64,000 nucleotides of DNA from Streptomyces actuosus (GCF_016921115.1 NZ_JAFFZS010000012.1:124001-188000), one strand, 5' to 3'; numbered from the stretch's first letter, positions 17,811-26,123 are shown. Translations and numbers: made by a program. The notes: generated by a model from the sequence alone, not told the origin.

Positions 17811-18710
17811 TCACCGCTCGTCGTCGTCCCGCTTCCACGGACCGACTCCCAGCCTGCCCGTCGTGCCGAGGTCGAGTTCCGGTGTCACCGTCACGGGACG
17901 GGCGTCGGGCCTGGCCCGCACGCGGACGTACGGGGCGTCGACCGGGTCGCCGAACTCGGTGGTGTTGCGCCACACGAGCACCGCGCTGGCCCGCTCCCCC
18001 GGCTTCAGGGCGAGCGCCGTGGGCGGGCCGTCGGCGCCCGTGCCGGAGGCGATCTGCTCGCCACCGTGCAGGATCCGCACGCCGTCGACGGGGTCGTGGT
18101 CCTCGTCGAACAGTTCGAGCTCGGGGTAGCCGTCGAGGCGGTAGACGGCCGTTCCGCAGTTCTCCAGGTGCAGGCCCACCACACGCAGCCCCATCGCGGC
18201 GTCCCCCCGGTCGGCGTGGACGCGCACCCCGCCGGAGGGACAGGGGCCGCCCGAGGAGGGCAGCTCGGCGACGGGCACGCTTCGCTCCTCGACGACCTCC
18301 GCACTCGTCGCGCGGGACGCCCCGGGAGGCAGGCCCTCCGGCCCGAGGGTGCGCCGCACCGTCTCCCCCGGCCGGACCTGGTCCACCGTCAGCGTCACCG
18401 GCTCGGTGCCGCCTCCCGTGCCCGGGCGCAGACCGAAGATGATGGTGTACGCCATGGCGACGGCGGAGTCGTTGGTGACCTCGTACACGGCGACGGCACC
18501 GGCCGGCACGCAGTCACCGCCCGGCGCACCTGGCACCCCGGTGATCCGTACTCCCCCTCGGGGCCGTTCCGTTCCCCCCGGGGCGGACGGAGACGCCGCG
18601 GTGCAGTGCCCGCCACTGCCGTCGTGTGCGGAGATCCGCTCCGTGCCGCACCCCGTGAGCGTCACGAGGCCGGCGAGGACGGAGGCGAGGGCGAGGGGGG
18701 TGGTCCGCAT
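17811..18710 (-). CDS. DUF4232 lipoprotein
   Basis: The 299-residue protein starts with a lipoprotein signal peptide ending in the lipobox LVTLTGCG, with lipidated Cys at about residue 21. The C-terminal half matches the DUF4232 pattern: GPCPSGGVRVHADRGDAAMG, VVGLHLENCGTAVYRLDGYP and a WRNTTEFG-type strand. Two cysteines probably form a disulfide. The domain is a secreted beta-sandwich of unknown role common in Streptomyces. It sits alone on its strand. The function is not known. Confidence 0.82.
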   Translation of the reverse strand: MRTTPLALASVLAGLVTLTGCGTERISAHDGSGGHCTAASPSAPGGTERPRGGVRITGVPGAPGGDCVPAGAVAVYEVTNDSAVAMAYTIIFGLRPGTGGGTEPVTLTVDQVRPGETVRRTLGPEGLPPGASRATSAEVVEERSVPVAELPSSGGPCPSGGVRVHADRGDAAMGLRVVGLHLENCGTAVYRLDGYPELELFDEDHDPVDGVRILHGGEQIASGTGADGPPTALALKPGERASAVLVWRNTTEFGDPVDAPYVRVRARPDARPVTVTPELDLGTTGRLGVGPWKRDDDER

Positions 18711-19014
18711 CCGGCCACCCCATCAGCGGACACGCCCGGCGGCTGTGGCGGAGGCCATAGCTCCGGTCACAGGGCTGTCACAGACGGACGGCCCCGGCAC
18801 GCAGGGGCCGGACTGCCCGGACGGTCTTCCGGCATTCGGCTCTGCCGCAACGCCGGCATCGGGATCGGGACGCCGTACGCGGTGGCGCCCCCTCGCCGGT
18901 GGAGGGCCGTTCCGCCGCCCGGAACACGGGGCGCGAGCGGCGCGGCGGGTCCGGAGGCGATCCGGCAAGGGCGCGGGCGGAAACGGGCGGGCGCGCAGGG
19001 CGCGGAAAGGACGA
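18711..19014. other. Intergenic region between DUF4232 lipoprotein and tmRNA
   Basis: I see no gene here. It holds the promoter side of the lipoprotein gene. The open frames in both directions run into the tmRNA and are spurious. Confidence 0.5.
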
Positions 19015-19046
19015 AGGCCCCGCCGCTCGTGAGCGACGGGGCCTTG
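19015..19046 (-). terminator. tmRNA terminator
   Basis: AAGGCCCCG pairs with CGGGGCCTT and the stem is extended inside by GCTC/GAGC. It begins 27 bases after the tmRNA CCA end on the minus strand. Confidence 0.75.
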
Positions 19047-19072
19047 TCCACATGGGGTACCCCCGGAGGGGT

Positions 19073-19470
19073 TGGTGGAGATGGCGGGAATCGAACCCGC
19101 GTCCAACGGTGCGGAACCAGGGCTTCTCCGTGTGCAGTCCGCTGTGCTTTTCTCAGCCCCGGAGATCACGCGGACAAGTCTCCGACGGGCTCAGTCACTG
19201 TGTGGTTTCCCTCTTCACCCCGTGACCGGGCTGGAGGTTGAGTCCCCTAGCTGATGCCAGGATCCGGGTCGGGAACAGCCCCGGGCTGACACTCCCTTAG
19301 TAGGAGGCCCGCTCGCGCTGCCTATCAGGCAGCGAGGGCGAAGGCCTGCTGGGAGGAATCGCGCTTGGTGTTGGCGATTATTTTTTTCGGCCTGTGGTTT
19401 ACGAGATCATGGCCGCTTCCTCGACACGCTTCCCCTGTTTCGACAGCCGCTGTCGAAACCGATCATCCCC
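19073..19470 (-). ncRNA. ssrA: tmRNA (SsrA)
   Basis: This transfer-messenger RNA of about 398 nt rescues stalled ribosomes. The 5' end reads GGGGATGATCGGTTTCGACA. The 3' end carries the T-arm GGTTCGATTCCCGCC and an encoded CCA at 19073-19075, forming the alanine-accepting tRNA-like domain. The tag reading frame at 19325-19375 encodes ANTKRDSSQQAFALAA followed by TGA, a typical Streptomyces proteolysis tag. smpB, its protein partner, lies just upstream on the same strand. Protein frames called across this stretch should be ignored. The mature 5' end may differ by a few bases. Confidence 0.96.
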
Positions 19471-19484
19471 ATGTTGATTTCTCA

Positions 19485-19496
19485 AGGTGCGCACCT
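19485..19496. repeat. 12-bp palindrome just upstream of tmRNA
   Basis: AGGTGCGCACCT is a perfect palindrome 15 bases before the tmRNA 5' end. It could be a regulator site or chance GC symmetry. No clear -10/-35 pair was recognised next to it. Confidence 0.3.
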
Positions 19497-19623
19497 GCTG
19501 TGCGGTGCAGATGCCATCGTACGGGAACAACGCCCACCGATGCCACCGTATTCCCGCCGGTCACCCGGGGTGGCCAACGGTTCGGCGGCGGCCGGCGGCG
19601 GCAGGGCCCGCGGCCGCGCCGGC

Positions 19624-20103
19624 TCAGGCCCGCTGCCGCCTGCGCACCGCGGACATCGCGCGGTCGGCCTCGCGCCGGTCCTGCTTCTCCCGCAGCGCCT
19701 GCCGCTTGTCGTACTCCTTCTTGCCCTTCGCCAGCGCGATCTCGACCTTGGCCCGGCCGTCCTTGAAATACAGGGCCAGCGGCACGATCGTGTGCCCTGT
19801 CTCCTGGGACGTGGCCTGCAGCTTGTCGATCTCCGCGCGGTGCAGCAGCAGCTTGCGCTTGCGGCGGGCGCTGTGGTTGGTCCAGGTGCCCTGGCTGTAC
19901 TCGGGCACGTGCACGTTGTACAGCCACGCCTCGTGCCCGTCGAGCTGGACGAACCCGTCGGCCAGCGAGGCCCGCCCCTGGCGCAGCGACTTCACCTCGG
20001 TACCGGTCAGGACCAGCCCTGCCTCGTACGTGTCGAGGATGAGGTAGTCGTGCCGCGCCTTCTTGTTCTGCGCGATCAGCTTGCGCCCTTTTTCCTTAGC
20101 CAT
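19624..20103 (-). CDS. smpB: SsrA-binding protein SmpB
   Basis: The 159-residue protein binds tmRNA and places it in the ribosomal A site during trans-translation. Conserved landmarks are IAQNKKARHDYLILDTYEAG, LTGTEVKSLRQG, the central LYNVHVPEY, and the basic C-terminal tail (KREYDKRQ-like KKEYDKRQALREKQDRREADR) that enters the mRNA channel. ATG 20103 (MAKEKGRK) is preferred over an in-frame ATG four codons upstream, because SmpB proteins usually begin MAK. It lies upstream of ssrA on the same strand and 59 bases after the S41 protease stop. Confidence 0.97.
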   Translation of the reverse strand: MAKEKGRKLIAQNKKARHDYLILDTYEAGLVLTGTEVKSLRQGRASLADGFVQLDGHEAWLYNVHVPEYSQGTWTNHSARRKRKLLLHRAEIDKLQATSQETGHTIVPLALYFKDGRAKVEIALAKGKKEYDKRQALREKQDRREADRAMSAVRRRQRA

Positions 20104-20162
20104 AGTGCCGTCCATTTTCGCACTGTGCGGGGGGTGAACCGGAAGCGGATTACCCCGCCGGG

Positions 20163-21341
20163 TCAGTCGGGCCGGTGCTCGGCGCCCAGACCGCTCAGCA
20201 CGGTCTGCGCGCGCTGCAGCGCCCCTCCCTCGGCCTCCAGGTCCGGTGCGATGCCGGTGCCGTCGACCCCGCGGCCGGAAGGGGTGCGGTAGTGGCCCAC
20301 GGTCAGCTCGGCCACCGAGCCGTCCGGCAGCCTGCTGGGCATCTGGACGGACCCCTTGCCGAAGGTGCGGGAACCCACGACGACCGCCCGTCCCCGGTCC
20401 TTCAGGGCCCCGGTGAGCAGCTCGGCCGCGCTCATCGTCCCGCCGTCGACGAGCGCGACCAGTGGTCTGGTGGTGTCGCCGCCCGGTTCGGCGTGCAGGG
20501 CGCGCTGATCGCCGTCCACGTCGTAGGTGGCGACCAGGCCGCCGTCGAGGAAGGCGGAGGCGGTGGTGACGGCCTCGGTGACCAGGCCGCCGGAGTTGCC
20601 GCGCAGGTCCAGGACGACACCGGCTCCGGCCGGGGCCCGGTGCACGGCGGTGCGGACGGCGTCGCCGACGCCCTTGGTGAACGCCGCGATCCTGATGACG
20701 GTGACGCCGCCGGCGAGCGTGCGCTCGGTGACCGAGCCGGTGGACAGCCGGGCGCGGCGCAGGGTCGTGCTCCAGACACGCCTGCCACGCTCCATGCCGA
20801 GGGTGACGGCCGTGCCGGCGGGGGCGTCGGTGGCGTCGCCGCGCAGTAAGGAGACGACCTCGGTGACGGGGCGGCCGTCGACCCGGTGCCCGTCCACGCT
20901 GCGCAGCCGGTCGCCCGCGCGGATCCCGGCCCCGGCGGCGGGCGACCCGGAGGCCACGCCCGTCACCTCGATCCGGCCGTCCCGCTCGCGTCGCGCCGAC
21001 AGGCCGACGCCGGTGTAGCGGCCGTCGAGGGCCTCCTCGAACTCCTCGTACTCGCCCCGTGAGTAGATCGCGGCCCAGCGGTCGCCGCTGCGGCTGACGA
21101 CGCGCTCGGCGGCCTCCGTCGGGGACTTGCCGTCGGCCATCGCCTCGGCGGCGGCCCGGGCGACCTGCTCGGGGCGGCTCACGGGGACGACGGACCGGGC
21201 CTCACCGGAATCGGGCCTGCGGCCCGTGTCGGGCAGGGAGCCGGTGGCGGCGCCGGCGACGAGCACACTCGCGAACACCAATGTCAGGGTGGCCCCACGG
21301 CCGCTGCGGCGGGGCTGACGAAACAGGTCACGACCTGACAT
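20163..21341 (-). CDS. S41-family carboxy-terminal processing protease
   Basis: The 392-residue protein has an N-terminal membrane anchor or signal (TLTLVFASVLVAGAATG), a PDZ domain (about 130-215: YTGVGLSARRERDGRIEVTG, AAGAGIRAGDRLRSVDG) and an S41 peptidase domain. Catalytic elements are Ser in GGTMSAAELL and Lys in FGKGSVQ. It likely trims or degrades envelope proteins. One leucine codon (residue 165, bases 20847-20849) is TTA, which is rare in Streptomyces and read by the developmentally regulated bldA tRNA. ATG 21341 is used; a start at 21413 would overlap ftsX. It lies between ftsX and smpB. Confidence 0.9.
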   Translation of the reverse strand: MSGRDLFRQPRRSGRGATLTLVFASVLVAGAATGSLPDTGRRPDSGEARSVVPVSRPEQVARAAAEAMADGKSPTEAAERVVSRSGDRWAAIYSRGEYEEFEEALDGRYTGVGLSARRERDGRIEVTGVASGSPAAGAGIRAGDRLRSVDGHRVDGRPVTEVVSLLRGDATDAPAGTAVTLGMERGRRVWSTTLRRARLSTGSVTERTLAGGVTVIRIAAFTKGVGDAVRTAVHRAPAGAGVVLDLRGNSGGLVTEAVTTASAFLDGGLVATYDVDGDQRALHAEPGGDTTRPLVALVDGGTMSAAELLTGALKDRGRAVVVGSRTFGKGSVQMPSRLPDGSVAELTVGHYRTPSGRGVDGTGIAPDLEAEGGALQRAQTVLSGLGAEHRPD

Positions 21342-21366
21342 GGCGGTGAGTCTAGGACAGAGCCGA

Positions 21367-21398
21367 AGGGCCGTACGGCCGGTTGACGGTACGGCCCT
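21367..21398 (-). terminator. Terminator after ftsX
   Basis: AGGGCCGTAC (21367-21376) pairs with GTACGGCCCT (21389-21398) across a 12-nt loop, in the gap between the ftsX stop and the S41 protease start. Confidence 0.6.
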
Positions 21399-21409
21399 CT
21401 TGGCGTGTG

Positions 21410-22327
21410 TCACACCTTCAGGTACTTGCGCAGCGCGAAGAACGCGGCCAACGCGGGCATCAGGAAGCTCGCCGCGAGGATGAGCGGCAGCTTGGTCAGC
21501 ACGGCGTCCCAGCCGACGAAGTTGATGAGCTGGAGCTTGTCGGCCAGTGCCACACCGTGGTCGATCACGAAGTACTGCCCGAGGACGAGGAACGCGCAGG
21601 CGATGGTGCCGCCGATCACCCCGGCGACGGCCGCCTCCATGATGAACGGCGCCTGGATGTAGAAGCCGGACGCCCCGACGAGCCGCATGATCCCGGTCTC
21701 GCGGCGGCGGCTGAACGCCGACACCCGGACGGTGTTGACGATCAGCAGCAGCGCCACCGAGAGCATCACCAGCATCACCAGCCGCGCCGCCCAGTTGAGG
21801 TACCCGAGCAGGGTGAAGAGGTTGTCCAGGATGCCCTTCTGGTCCTGCACCGACTGCACACCGTCACGGCCGTTGAAGGCCGTCGCGATGACCAGGTACT
21901 TCTCCGGGGACTTCAGCTTGATCCGGTACGACTCCTGCATCTGGTCCGGCGTGAGGGAGGCAGCCAGCGGGGAGTTGCCGAACTGCTCCTTGTAGTGCTT
22001 GTAGGCGTCGTCCTGCGACTCGTAGGTGACCGAGTCGACGATCGGCATCTTCTTCAGGTCGGCCAGGATGGTCTTCTTCTGGTCCTCGGTCACCGCGCCC
22101 TTGGCGCAGTTGGGGTCGGACTCGGCGTCGCCCTTGTTGCAGAGGAAGATCGAGACGTTGACCTTGTCGTACCAGTAGCCCTTCATGGTGTTGACCTGGT
22201 CGCTCATCAGGAGCGACCCACCGAAGAGTGCGAGGGAGAGCGCGACGGAGACGACGACCGCGAAGGTCATCGTCAGGTTGCGCCGGAGACCGACACCGAT
22301 CTCGGAGAGAACGAACTGGGCGCGCAT
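21410..22327 (-). CDS. ftsX: Cell-division ABC permease FtsX
   Basis: The 305-residue membrane protein pairs with FtsE to activate peptidoglycan hydrolases at the septum. It has the four-helix FtsX plan: a short cytosolic start (MRAQFVLSEIGVGLRRNLTM), TM1 at about 20-42, an extracellular domain of about 120 residues, and three C-terminal helices (AARLVMLVMLSVALLLIVNT, IMEAAVAGVIGGTIACAFLV, ILAASFLMPALAAFFALRK). The conserved RRRETGIMRLVGAS loop lies between them. It is downstream of ftsE by 38 bases, in one operon, and closed by a hairpin. Confidence 0.97.
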   Translation of the reverse strand: MRAQFVLSEIGVGLRRNLTMTFAVVVSVALSLALFGGSLLMSDQVNTMKGYWYDKVNVSIFLCNKGDAESDPNCAKGAVTEDQKKTILADLKKMPIVDSVTYESQDDAYKHYKEQFGNSPLAASLTPDQMQESYRIKLKSPEKYLVIATAFNGRDGVQSVQDQKGILDNLFTLLGYLNWAARLVMLVMLSVALLLIVNTVRVSAFSRRRETGIMRLVGASGFYIQAPFIMEAAVAGVIGGTIACAFLVLGQYFVIDHGVALADKLQLINFVGWDAVLTKLPLILAASFLMPALAAFFALRKYLKV

Positions 22328-22365
22328 GGCGACGGGTTAAGCCTTTCCGTGGATCTCGTGCCGTG

Positions 22366-23055
22366 TCAGTGCTGGTAGCCGTAGACGCCGCGGGCCTGGT
22401 CGCGGACGAGTCGGCCCTTCTCCAGCTCGATGACGCGCTTGCGCATCTGGTCCACGATGTTCTGGTCGTGCGTCGCCATGATCACCGTCGTACCGGTCCG
22501 GTTGATCCGGTCGAGCAGCTTCATGATGCCGACGGAGGTCTGCGGGTCCAGGTTGCCTGTGGGCTCGTCGGCGATCAGCAGCTTGGGCCGGTTGACGAAG
22601 GCCCGCGCGACGGCGACACGCTGCTGCTCACCACCGGACAGCTCGCCCGGCATGCGGTCCTCCTTGCCGCCGAGACCGACGAGGTCGAGCACCTGCGGCA
22701 CGGACTTGCGGATCTCGCCCCGCGACTTGCCGATCACCTCCTGGGCGAAGGCGACGTTCTCGAAGACCGTCTTGTTCGGCAGGAGCCGGAAGTCCTGGAA
22801 CACCGTCCCCAGCTGGCGGCGCATGTGCGGCACCTTCCAGTTGGAGAGGCGGGCGAGATCCTTGCCCAGGACGTGCACCTGGCCGTGGCTGGCCCGCTCC
22901 TCGCGCAGGAGCAGCCGCAGGAAAGTGGACTTTCCGGAGCCGGAGGATCCCACGAGGAAGACGAACTCGCCCTTCTCCACCTCCAGGGACACATCCCTGA
23001 GGGCGGGGCGGGTCTGCTTGGGGTAGACCTTGGAGACGTTGTCGAATCGGATCAC
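22366..23055 (-). CDS. ftsE: Cell-division ABC ATPase FtsE
   Basis: The 229-residue ATPase has Walker A VGSSGSGKST (about 35-44), Q-loop FQDFRLL, the ABC signature LSGGEQQR, Walker B LLIADEPTGNLD and the switch His in MATHDQ. It powers FtsX-dependent control of wall hydrolases at division. The gene starts at ATG 23055 and is first in the ftsEX operon. It is divergent from the small zinc-ribbon protein gene across 237 bases, which carry the promoters of both. Confidence 0.97.
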   Translation of the reverse strand: MIRFDNVSKVYPKQTRPALRDVSLEVEKGEFVFLVGSSGSGKSTFLRLLLREERASHGQVHVLGKDLARLSNWKVPHMRRQLGTVFQDFRLLPNKTVFENVAFAQEVIGKSRGEIRKSVPQVLDLVGLGGKEDRMPGELSGGEQQRVAVARAFVNRPKLLIADEPTGNLDPQTSVGIMKLLDRINRTGTTVIMATHDQNIVDQMRKRVIELEKGRLVRDQARGVYGYQH

Positions 23056-23292
23056 GGATGCACCACGGGTCGCCGGGGGTAGATGAGCGTGACCATACGC
23101 GAAGCGGGTGCACCGGCGCAGTCACCGGTTGCGGTTGCGCGCGGGTTGTGTGTGTTTGTGCGGAAGATTGCCGGCACCCCTTTCTGAGGGCGCCCGGCGC
23201 ACGGTCCCCCGGAACCTGGCACAGTGGAAGGGGGAACGTTCGCGTTTCCGTGAGCGTTGTGACGGACAGGACCGGTTCAAGGAGGCGAGCGC

Positions 23293-23484
23293 ATGACGTA
23301 CGACCGGTTGGTGTGCGCGAACTGCGCGGCGCCCGTGAGCGAGGGCCGGTGCCCGGTGTGCCGTGCCAACCGCGAGCGGCTGCAGCAGGAGAGCTTCCTC
23401 GGTGGCCTGAACCCCATGGCCCTGATCGCGATGCTGGCGGTGCTGATCGCGGCGGTGGCGCTGCTGGCGCACCAGACGGTCTGA
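23293..23484 (+). CDS. Small zinc-ribbon single-pass membrane protein
   Basis: The 63-residue protein has two CxxC pairs (CANC at about 8-11 and CPVC at about 20-23) that can form one zinc ribbon. A basic/polar stretch (RANRERLQQESF) and one C-terminal TM (MALIAMLAVLIAAVALLAH) follow. A strong AAGGAGG lies 7-13 bases before ATG 23293, and a terminator follows, so this is a real gene despite its size. Conservation next to ftsE in Streptomyces is my recollection. Function is unknown; tail-anchored topology with a cytosolic ribbon is inferred. Confidence 0.82.
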   Translation: MTYDRLVCANCAAPVSEGRCPVCRANRERLQQESFLGGLNPMALIAMLAVLIAAVALLAHQTV

Positions 23485-23518
23485 GAGCACCGGTACCCGG
23501 CACGGCCGCAGGACGCAC

Positions 23519-23550
23519 GGGCCCGGAGCGGTACGCTCCGGGCCCTTCTT
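23519..23550 (+). terminator. Terminator of the small zinc-ribbon gene
   Basis: GGGCCCGGAGCG (23519-23530) and CGCTCCGGGCCC (23534-23545) form a 12-bp stem with a GTA loop followed by TTCTT. It is one of the few hairpins here with a T-rich tail. Confidence 0.85.
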
Positions 23551-23608
23551 CGCGGCCTCCGTGACTACGCTGCGCGTACGGCCGGACGCCGGACGGTCAT
23601 GGCCGCCG

Positions 23609-24460
23609 TCAGGCGGCAGCACCGCCGCGACCGCCCACGAGGCGCGGCAGGACGCGGAAGCCCACGCCGCCGGCGATCATCGTGGCGGCGCCGACGATCA
23701 GGAAGGTCGTCTGCGCGGCGCCGGTCTCGGCGAGCTGCTTGCCGCTGCCCTGGGCGGCGGTGCCGGAGCCGCCGGTGGACGACGTGGCGGAGCCGGTGTC
23801 GGTGAGGGCGGAGGTGCCCGCCTCCTGGGCGGCGTTGTTGTTGCCGCCGTCGGGGGTGGTGTTGTTGCCACCGGTCCCGTTGTTGCCACCGGTCCCGTTG
23901 TTACCGCCGGTCCCGTTGTTACCGCCGGTGCCATTGTTACCGCCGGTGCCGTTGTTACCGCCGTCGTCACCGACGCCGCCGATCAGGCCACCGTCAGTGG
24001 CCCCACCGTCAGTGGTCCCACCGTCGGTCGTGCCACCGTCAGTGGTCCCCCCGTCGGTGGTCCCGCCATCGGTCGTCCCACCGTCAGTGGTCCCACCGTC
24101 GGTCGTCCCACCGTCAGTGGTCCCCCCGTCAGTGGTCCCGCCGTCGGTGGTCCCGCCATCGGTCGTCCCACCGTCGGTCGTACCGCCGTCGGTCGTCCCA
24201 CCGTCAGTGGTGCCACCATCGGTGGTCCCGCCGTCGGTGGTCCCGCCGTCGGTGGTCCCGCCATCGGTGGTCCCGCCGTCGGTGGTCCCGCCATCGGTCG
24301 TGCCGCAGTCCGGGTCGACGCCGACGTCGCAGCCGTCCGCGCCCAGGGTGAAGTTGATCTCGAGCGCCGAGGCGGCGCCCGCAGCCGTCAGCGAGGCGCC
24401 GCCGGCGATCACGGCTGCCGCCGCTATCCGCGCGACACGGACTCGCGTCTTCTTCGTCAT
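23609..24460 (-). CDS. LAETG sortase-anchored surface protein with a GGTTD repeat stalk
   Basis: The 283-residue protein has a signal peptide (basic start MTKKTRVRVAR, then ending near ASALE) and a short Cys-containing segment (LGADGCDVGVDPDCG). About 21 copies of the pentapeptide GGTTD follow, then about five GGNNGT-type repeats, a spacer, and a C-terminal sorting signal. That signal is LAETG, a TM (TTFLIVGAATMIAGGVGFRV) and a basic tail. LAxTG is the motif used by class E sortases of Streptomyces. The repeat tract should form a long flexible hydrophilic stalk. There is no adhesive or catalytic domain, so it may be a spacer or wall-coat protein. Repeat length is prone to change by slippage. 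Confidence 0.85.
   Translation of the reverse strand: MTKKTRVRVARIAAAAVIAGGASLTAAGAASALEINFTLGADGCDVGVDPDCGTTDGGTTDGGTTDGGTTDGGTTDGGTTDGGTTDGGTTDGGTTDGGTTDGGTTDGGTTDGGTTDGGTTDGGTTDGGTTDGGTTDGGTTDGGTTDGGTTDGGATDGGLIGGVGDDGGNNGTGGNNGTGGNNGTGGNNGTGGNNGTGGNNTTPDGGNNNAAQEAGTSALTDTGSATSSTGGSGTAAQGSGKQLAETGAAQTTFLIVGAATMIAGGVGFRVLPRLVGGRGGAAA
23867..23962 (-). repeat. 15-bp tandem repeats encoding GGNNGT-type units
   Basis: About five near-identical 15-bp units inside the LAETG gene, adjoining the longer GGTTD tract. They differ mainly at one synonymous position (GTTGTTGCC versus GTTGTTACC). Confidence 0.75.
23993..24306 (-). repeat. 15-bp tandem repeat tract encoding (GGTTD) x about 21
   Basis: Roughly 21 in-frame 15-bp units. 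They vary at synonymous positions between GTCGGTGGT, GTCAGTGGT and GTCGGTCGT types. Because the unit is a multiple of three, copy-number change alters stalk length without frameshift. Assemblies from short reads may collapse it. Confidence 0.9.
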
Positions 24461-24717
24461 GTGGTTGCTACCCCCAGTAGCCGATCGTCAGTGAGGCCGC
24501 GGCCGGGGCCGTGATCGACGGAGGGCAGCTGAGTGTGACGCGCCCCCGGTTCACATGCGCCCCAGACATCACGCATGCCAACCCGCACCTTTCCCATTTT
24601 CCAAAGCATCGTCAAGCGCGTTGCGGGCGCAATGTCCCGTTCAGGCGGCTTTACGGAGAGCCGGAGTTGTGAGTGTGACGTAAAACCCAGACAGGGGGCG
24701 TCAATACGGGTACGGAA
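24461..24717. other. Intergenic region upstream of the LAETG gene
   Basis: No gene seen. The AT content is locally higher than the surroundings (around 24560-24720), as expected for the promoter region of the surface-protein gene. Confidence 0.5.
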
Positions 24718-24752
24718 AAGGCAACTGCCGCCGGGGAGGCGGCAGTTGCCTT
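24718..24752 (-). terminator. prfB terminator
   Basis: AAGGCAACTGCCGCC (24718-24732) and GGCGGCAGTTGCCTT (24738-24752) form a perfect 15-bp stem with a 5-nt loop, ten bases after the prfB stop. On the minus strand it is followed by TTCC. Confidence 0.9.
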
Positions 24753-24762
24753 GTCGACAAAG

Positions 24763-25869
24763 TTACTTCTCTTGCTGCTTGCGCCAGCGAATTCCGGCTT
24801 CCAGGAACCCGTCGATCTCGCCGTTGAAAACGGCGTCCGGGTTCCCGACCTCGTGCTCGGTCCGCAGGTCCTTGACCATCTGGTAGGGGTGAAGGACGTA
24901 GGAGCGCATCTGGTTGCCCCAGGAGTTGCCGCCGTCGCCCTTGAGCGCGTCCATCTTGGCCTGCTCCTCCTGGCGGCGCCGCTCCAGCAGCTTGGCCTGG
25001 AGGACGGCCATGGCGGTGGCCTTGTTCTGGATCTGCGACCGCTCGTTCTGACAGGAGACGACGATGCCGGTGGGCAGGTGTGTGATGCGCACCGCGGAGT
25101 CGGTCGTGTTCACGCCCTGGCCGCCGGGCCCGGAGGACCGGTAGACGTCGATGCGCAGTTCGGACTCGTCGATGTCGACGTGGTCGGACTGCTCGACGAC
25201 GGGCAGGACCTCGACGCCCGCGAAGGACGTCTGGCGGCGCCCCTGGTTGTCGAAGGGCGAGATGCGCACCAGGCGGTGGGTGCCCTGCTCGACGGAGAGG
25301 GTGCCGTAGGCGTAGGGGGCCTGCACGGCGAAGGTGGTCGACTTGATGCCGGCCTCCTCCGCGTACGACGTCTCGTAGACCTCGGTCTTGTATCCGCGCT
25401 GCTCGGCCCAGCGCAGATACATGCGCTGGAGCTTCTCGGCGAAGTCGGCGGCGTCGACGCCACCGGCCTCGGCGCGGATGTTCACGAGCGCCTCGCGGGA
25501 GTCGTACTCGCCGCTGAGGAGGGTGCGGACCTCCATCTCGTCCAGGGCCTTCCGGACCGAGACGAGCTCGGTCTCGGCCTCGGCGCGGGTGTCCGGGTCG
25601 TCCTCCTCCTCGGCCATCTCGAACAGCACGGCGAGATCGTCGATCCGCGAGCGCAGGGCCTCGGCCTTCCTCACCTCCGCCTGGAGGTGGGACAGCTTGC
25701 TGGTGATCTTCTGCGCCTCGTCCGGGTTGTCCCACAGGGACGGCGCTGCCGCCTGCTCCTCGAGCACGGCGACGTCTGCCCTCAGCTTGTCGAGGTCCAG
25801 AACGGCCTCGATCGACTCCATGGTCGAGGAGAGGGACTTGAGCTCTTCGGATACATCGACGACTGCCAC
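24763..25869 (-). CDS. prfB: Peptide chain release factor 2
   Basis: The 368-residue factor recognises UGA/UAA and triggers peptide release. The GGQ catalytic loop is RSSGPGGQGVNTTDSAVRI (Gly-Gly-Gln near residue 250). The anticodon-like SPF tripeptide appears in VRISPFDNQGRRQTSF. There is no in-frame stop near codon 25, so the programmed frameshift known from E. coli prfB is absent, as in other actinobacteria. The GTG start at 25869 is one base after GGAGG, which is closer than usual. Other in-frame starts upstream give an unconserved Pro/Arg-rich leader. Confidence 0.96.
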   Translation of the reverse strand: MAVVDVSEELKSLSSTMESIEAVLDLDKLRADVAVLEEQAAAPSLWDNPDEAQKITSKLSHLQAEVRKAEALRSRIDDLAVLFEMAEEEDDPDTRAEAETELVSVRKALDEMEVRTLLSGEYDSREALVNIRAEAGGVDAADFAEKLQRMYLRWAEQRGYKTEVYETSYAEEAGIKSTTFAVQAPYAYGTLSVEQGTHRLVRISPFDNQGRRQTSFAGVEVLPVVEQSDHVDIDESELRIDVYRSSGPGGQGVNTTDSAVRITHLPTGIVVSCQNERSQIQNKATAMAVLQAKLLERRRQEEQAKMDALKGDGGNSWGNQMRSYVLHPYQMVKDLRTEHEVGNPDAVFNGEIDGFLEAGIRWRKQQEK

Positions 25870-26123
25870 GCCTCCAGCGTAACGGCTCCGACAAGGGGCG
25901 CGGGCCGCCCCGGGGTGCGGGAGGGCACACCCCCGCCCGAGGCCGCGACGGCCCGGCCGCGGGCCTCGGGACCGTGGCCCCACGGGGCCGGGCAGGTGGG
26001 CGGGCATGGGGGCGGGGACCGGGCCGGTCTCCCCCACCGTGCCAACGGGCCACGCGAGTGCCGGGCAGGCGGTGCGGGTGCTGTCGGGGCGACGCCGGAG
26101 CCGTCCGGCCCTCGCCGGCGCCG

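Noticed and set aside
19073..19110. A tRNA gene suggested by the T-arm and CCA
   Set aside because: It is the 3' tRNA-like half of tmRNA; no anticodon arm exists and the 5' half lies about 350 bases away.
18899..19254. Plus-strand frames over the tmRNA region
   Set aside because: The DNA encodes tmRNA on the minus strand; the frames include the tRNA-like domain and are not genes.
23993..24306. CRISPR array suggested by regular 15-bp repeats
   Set aside because: Repeats are contiguous, in frame, without spacers, and encode GGTTD units within a surface protein; no cas genes nearby.
25780..25869. Programmed +1 frameshift in prfB
   Set aside because: The frame is continuous from GTG 25869 with no in-frame TGA near codon 25.
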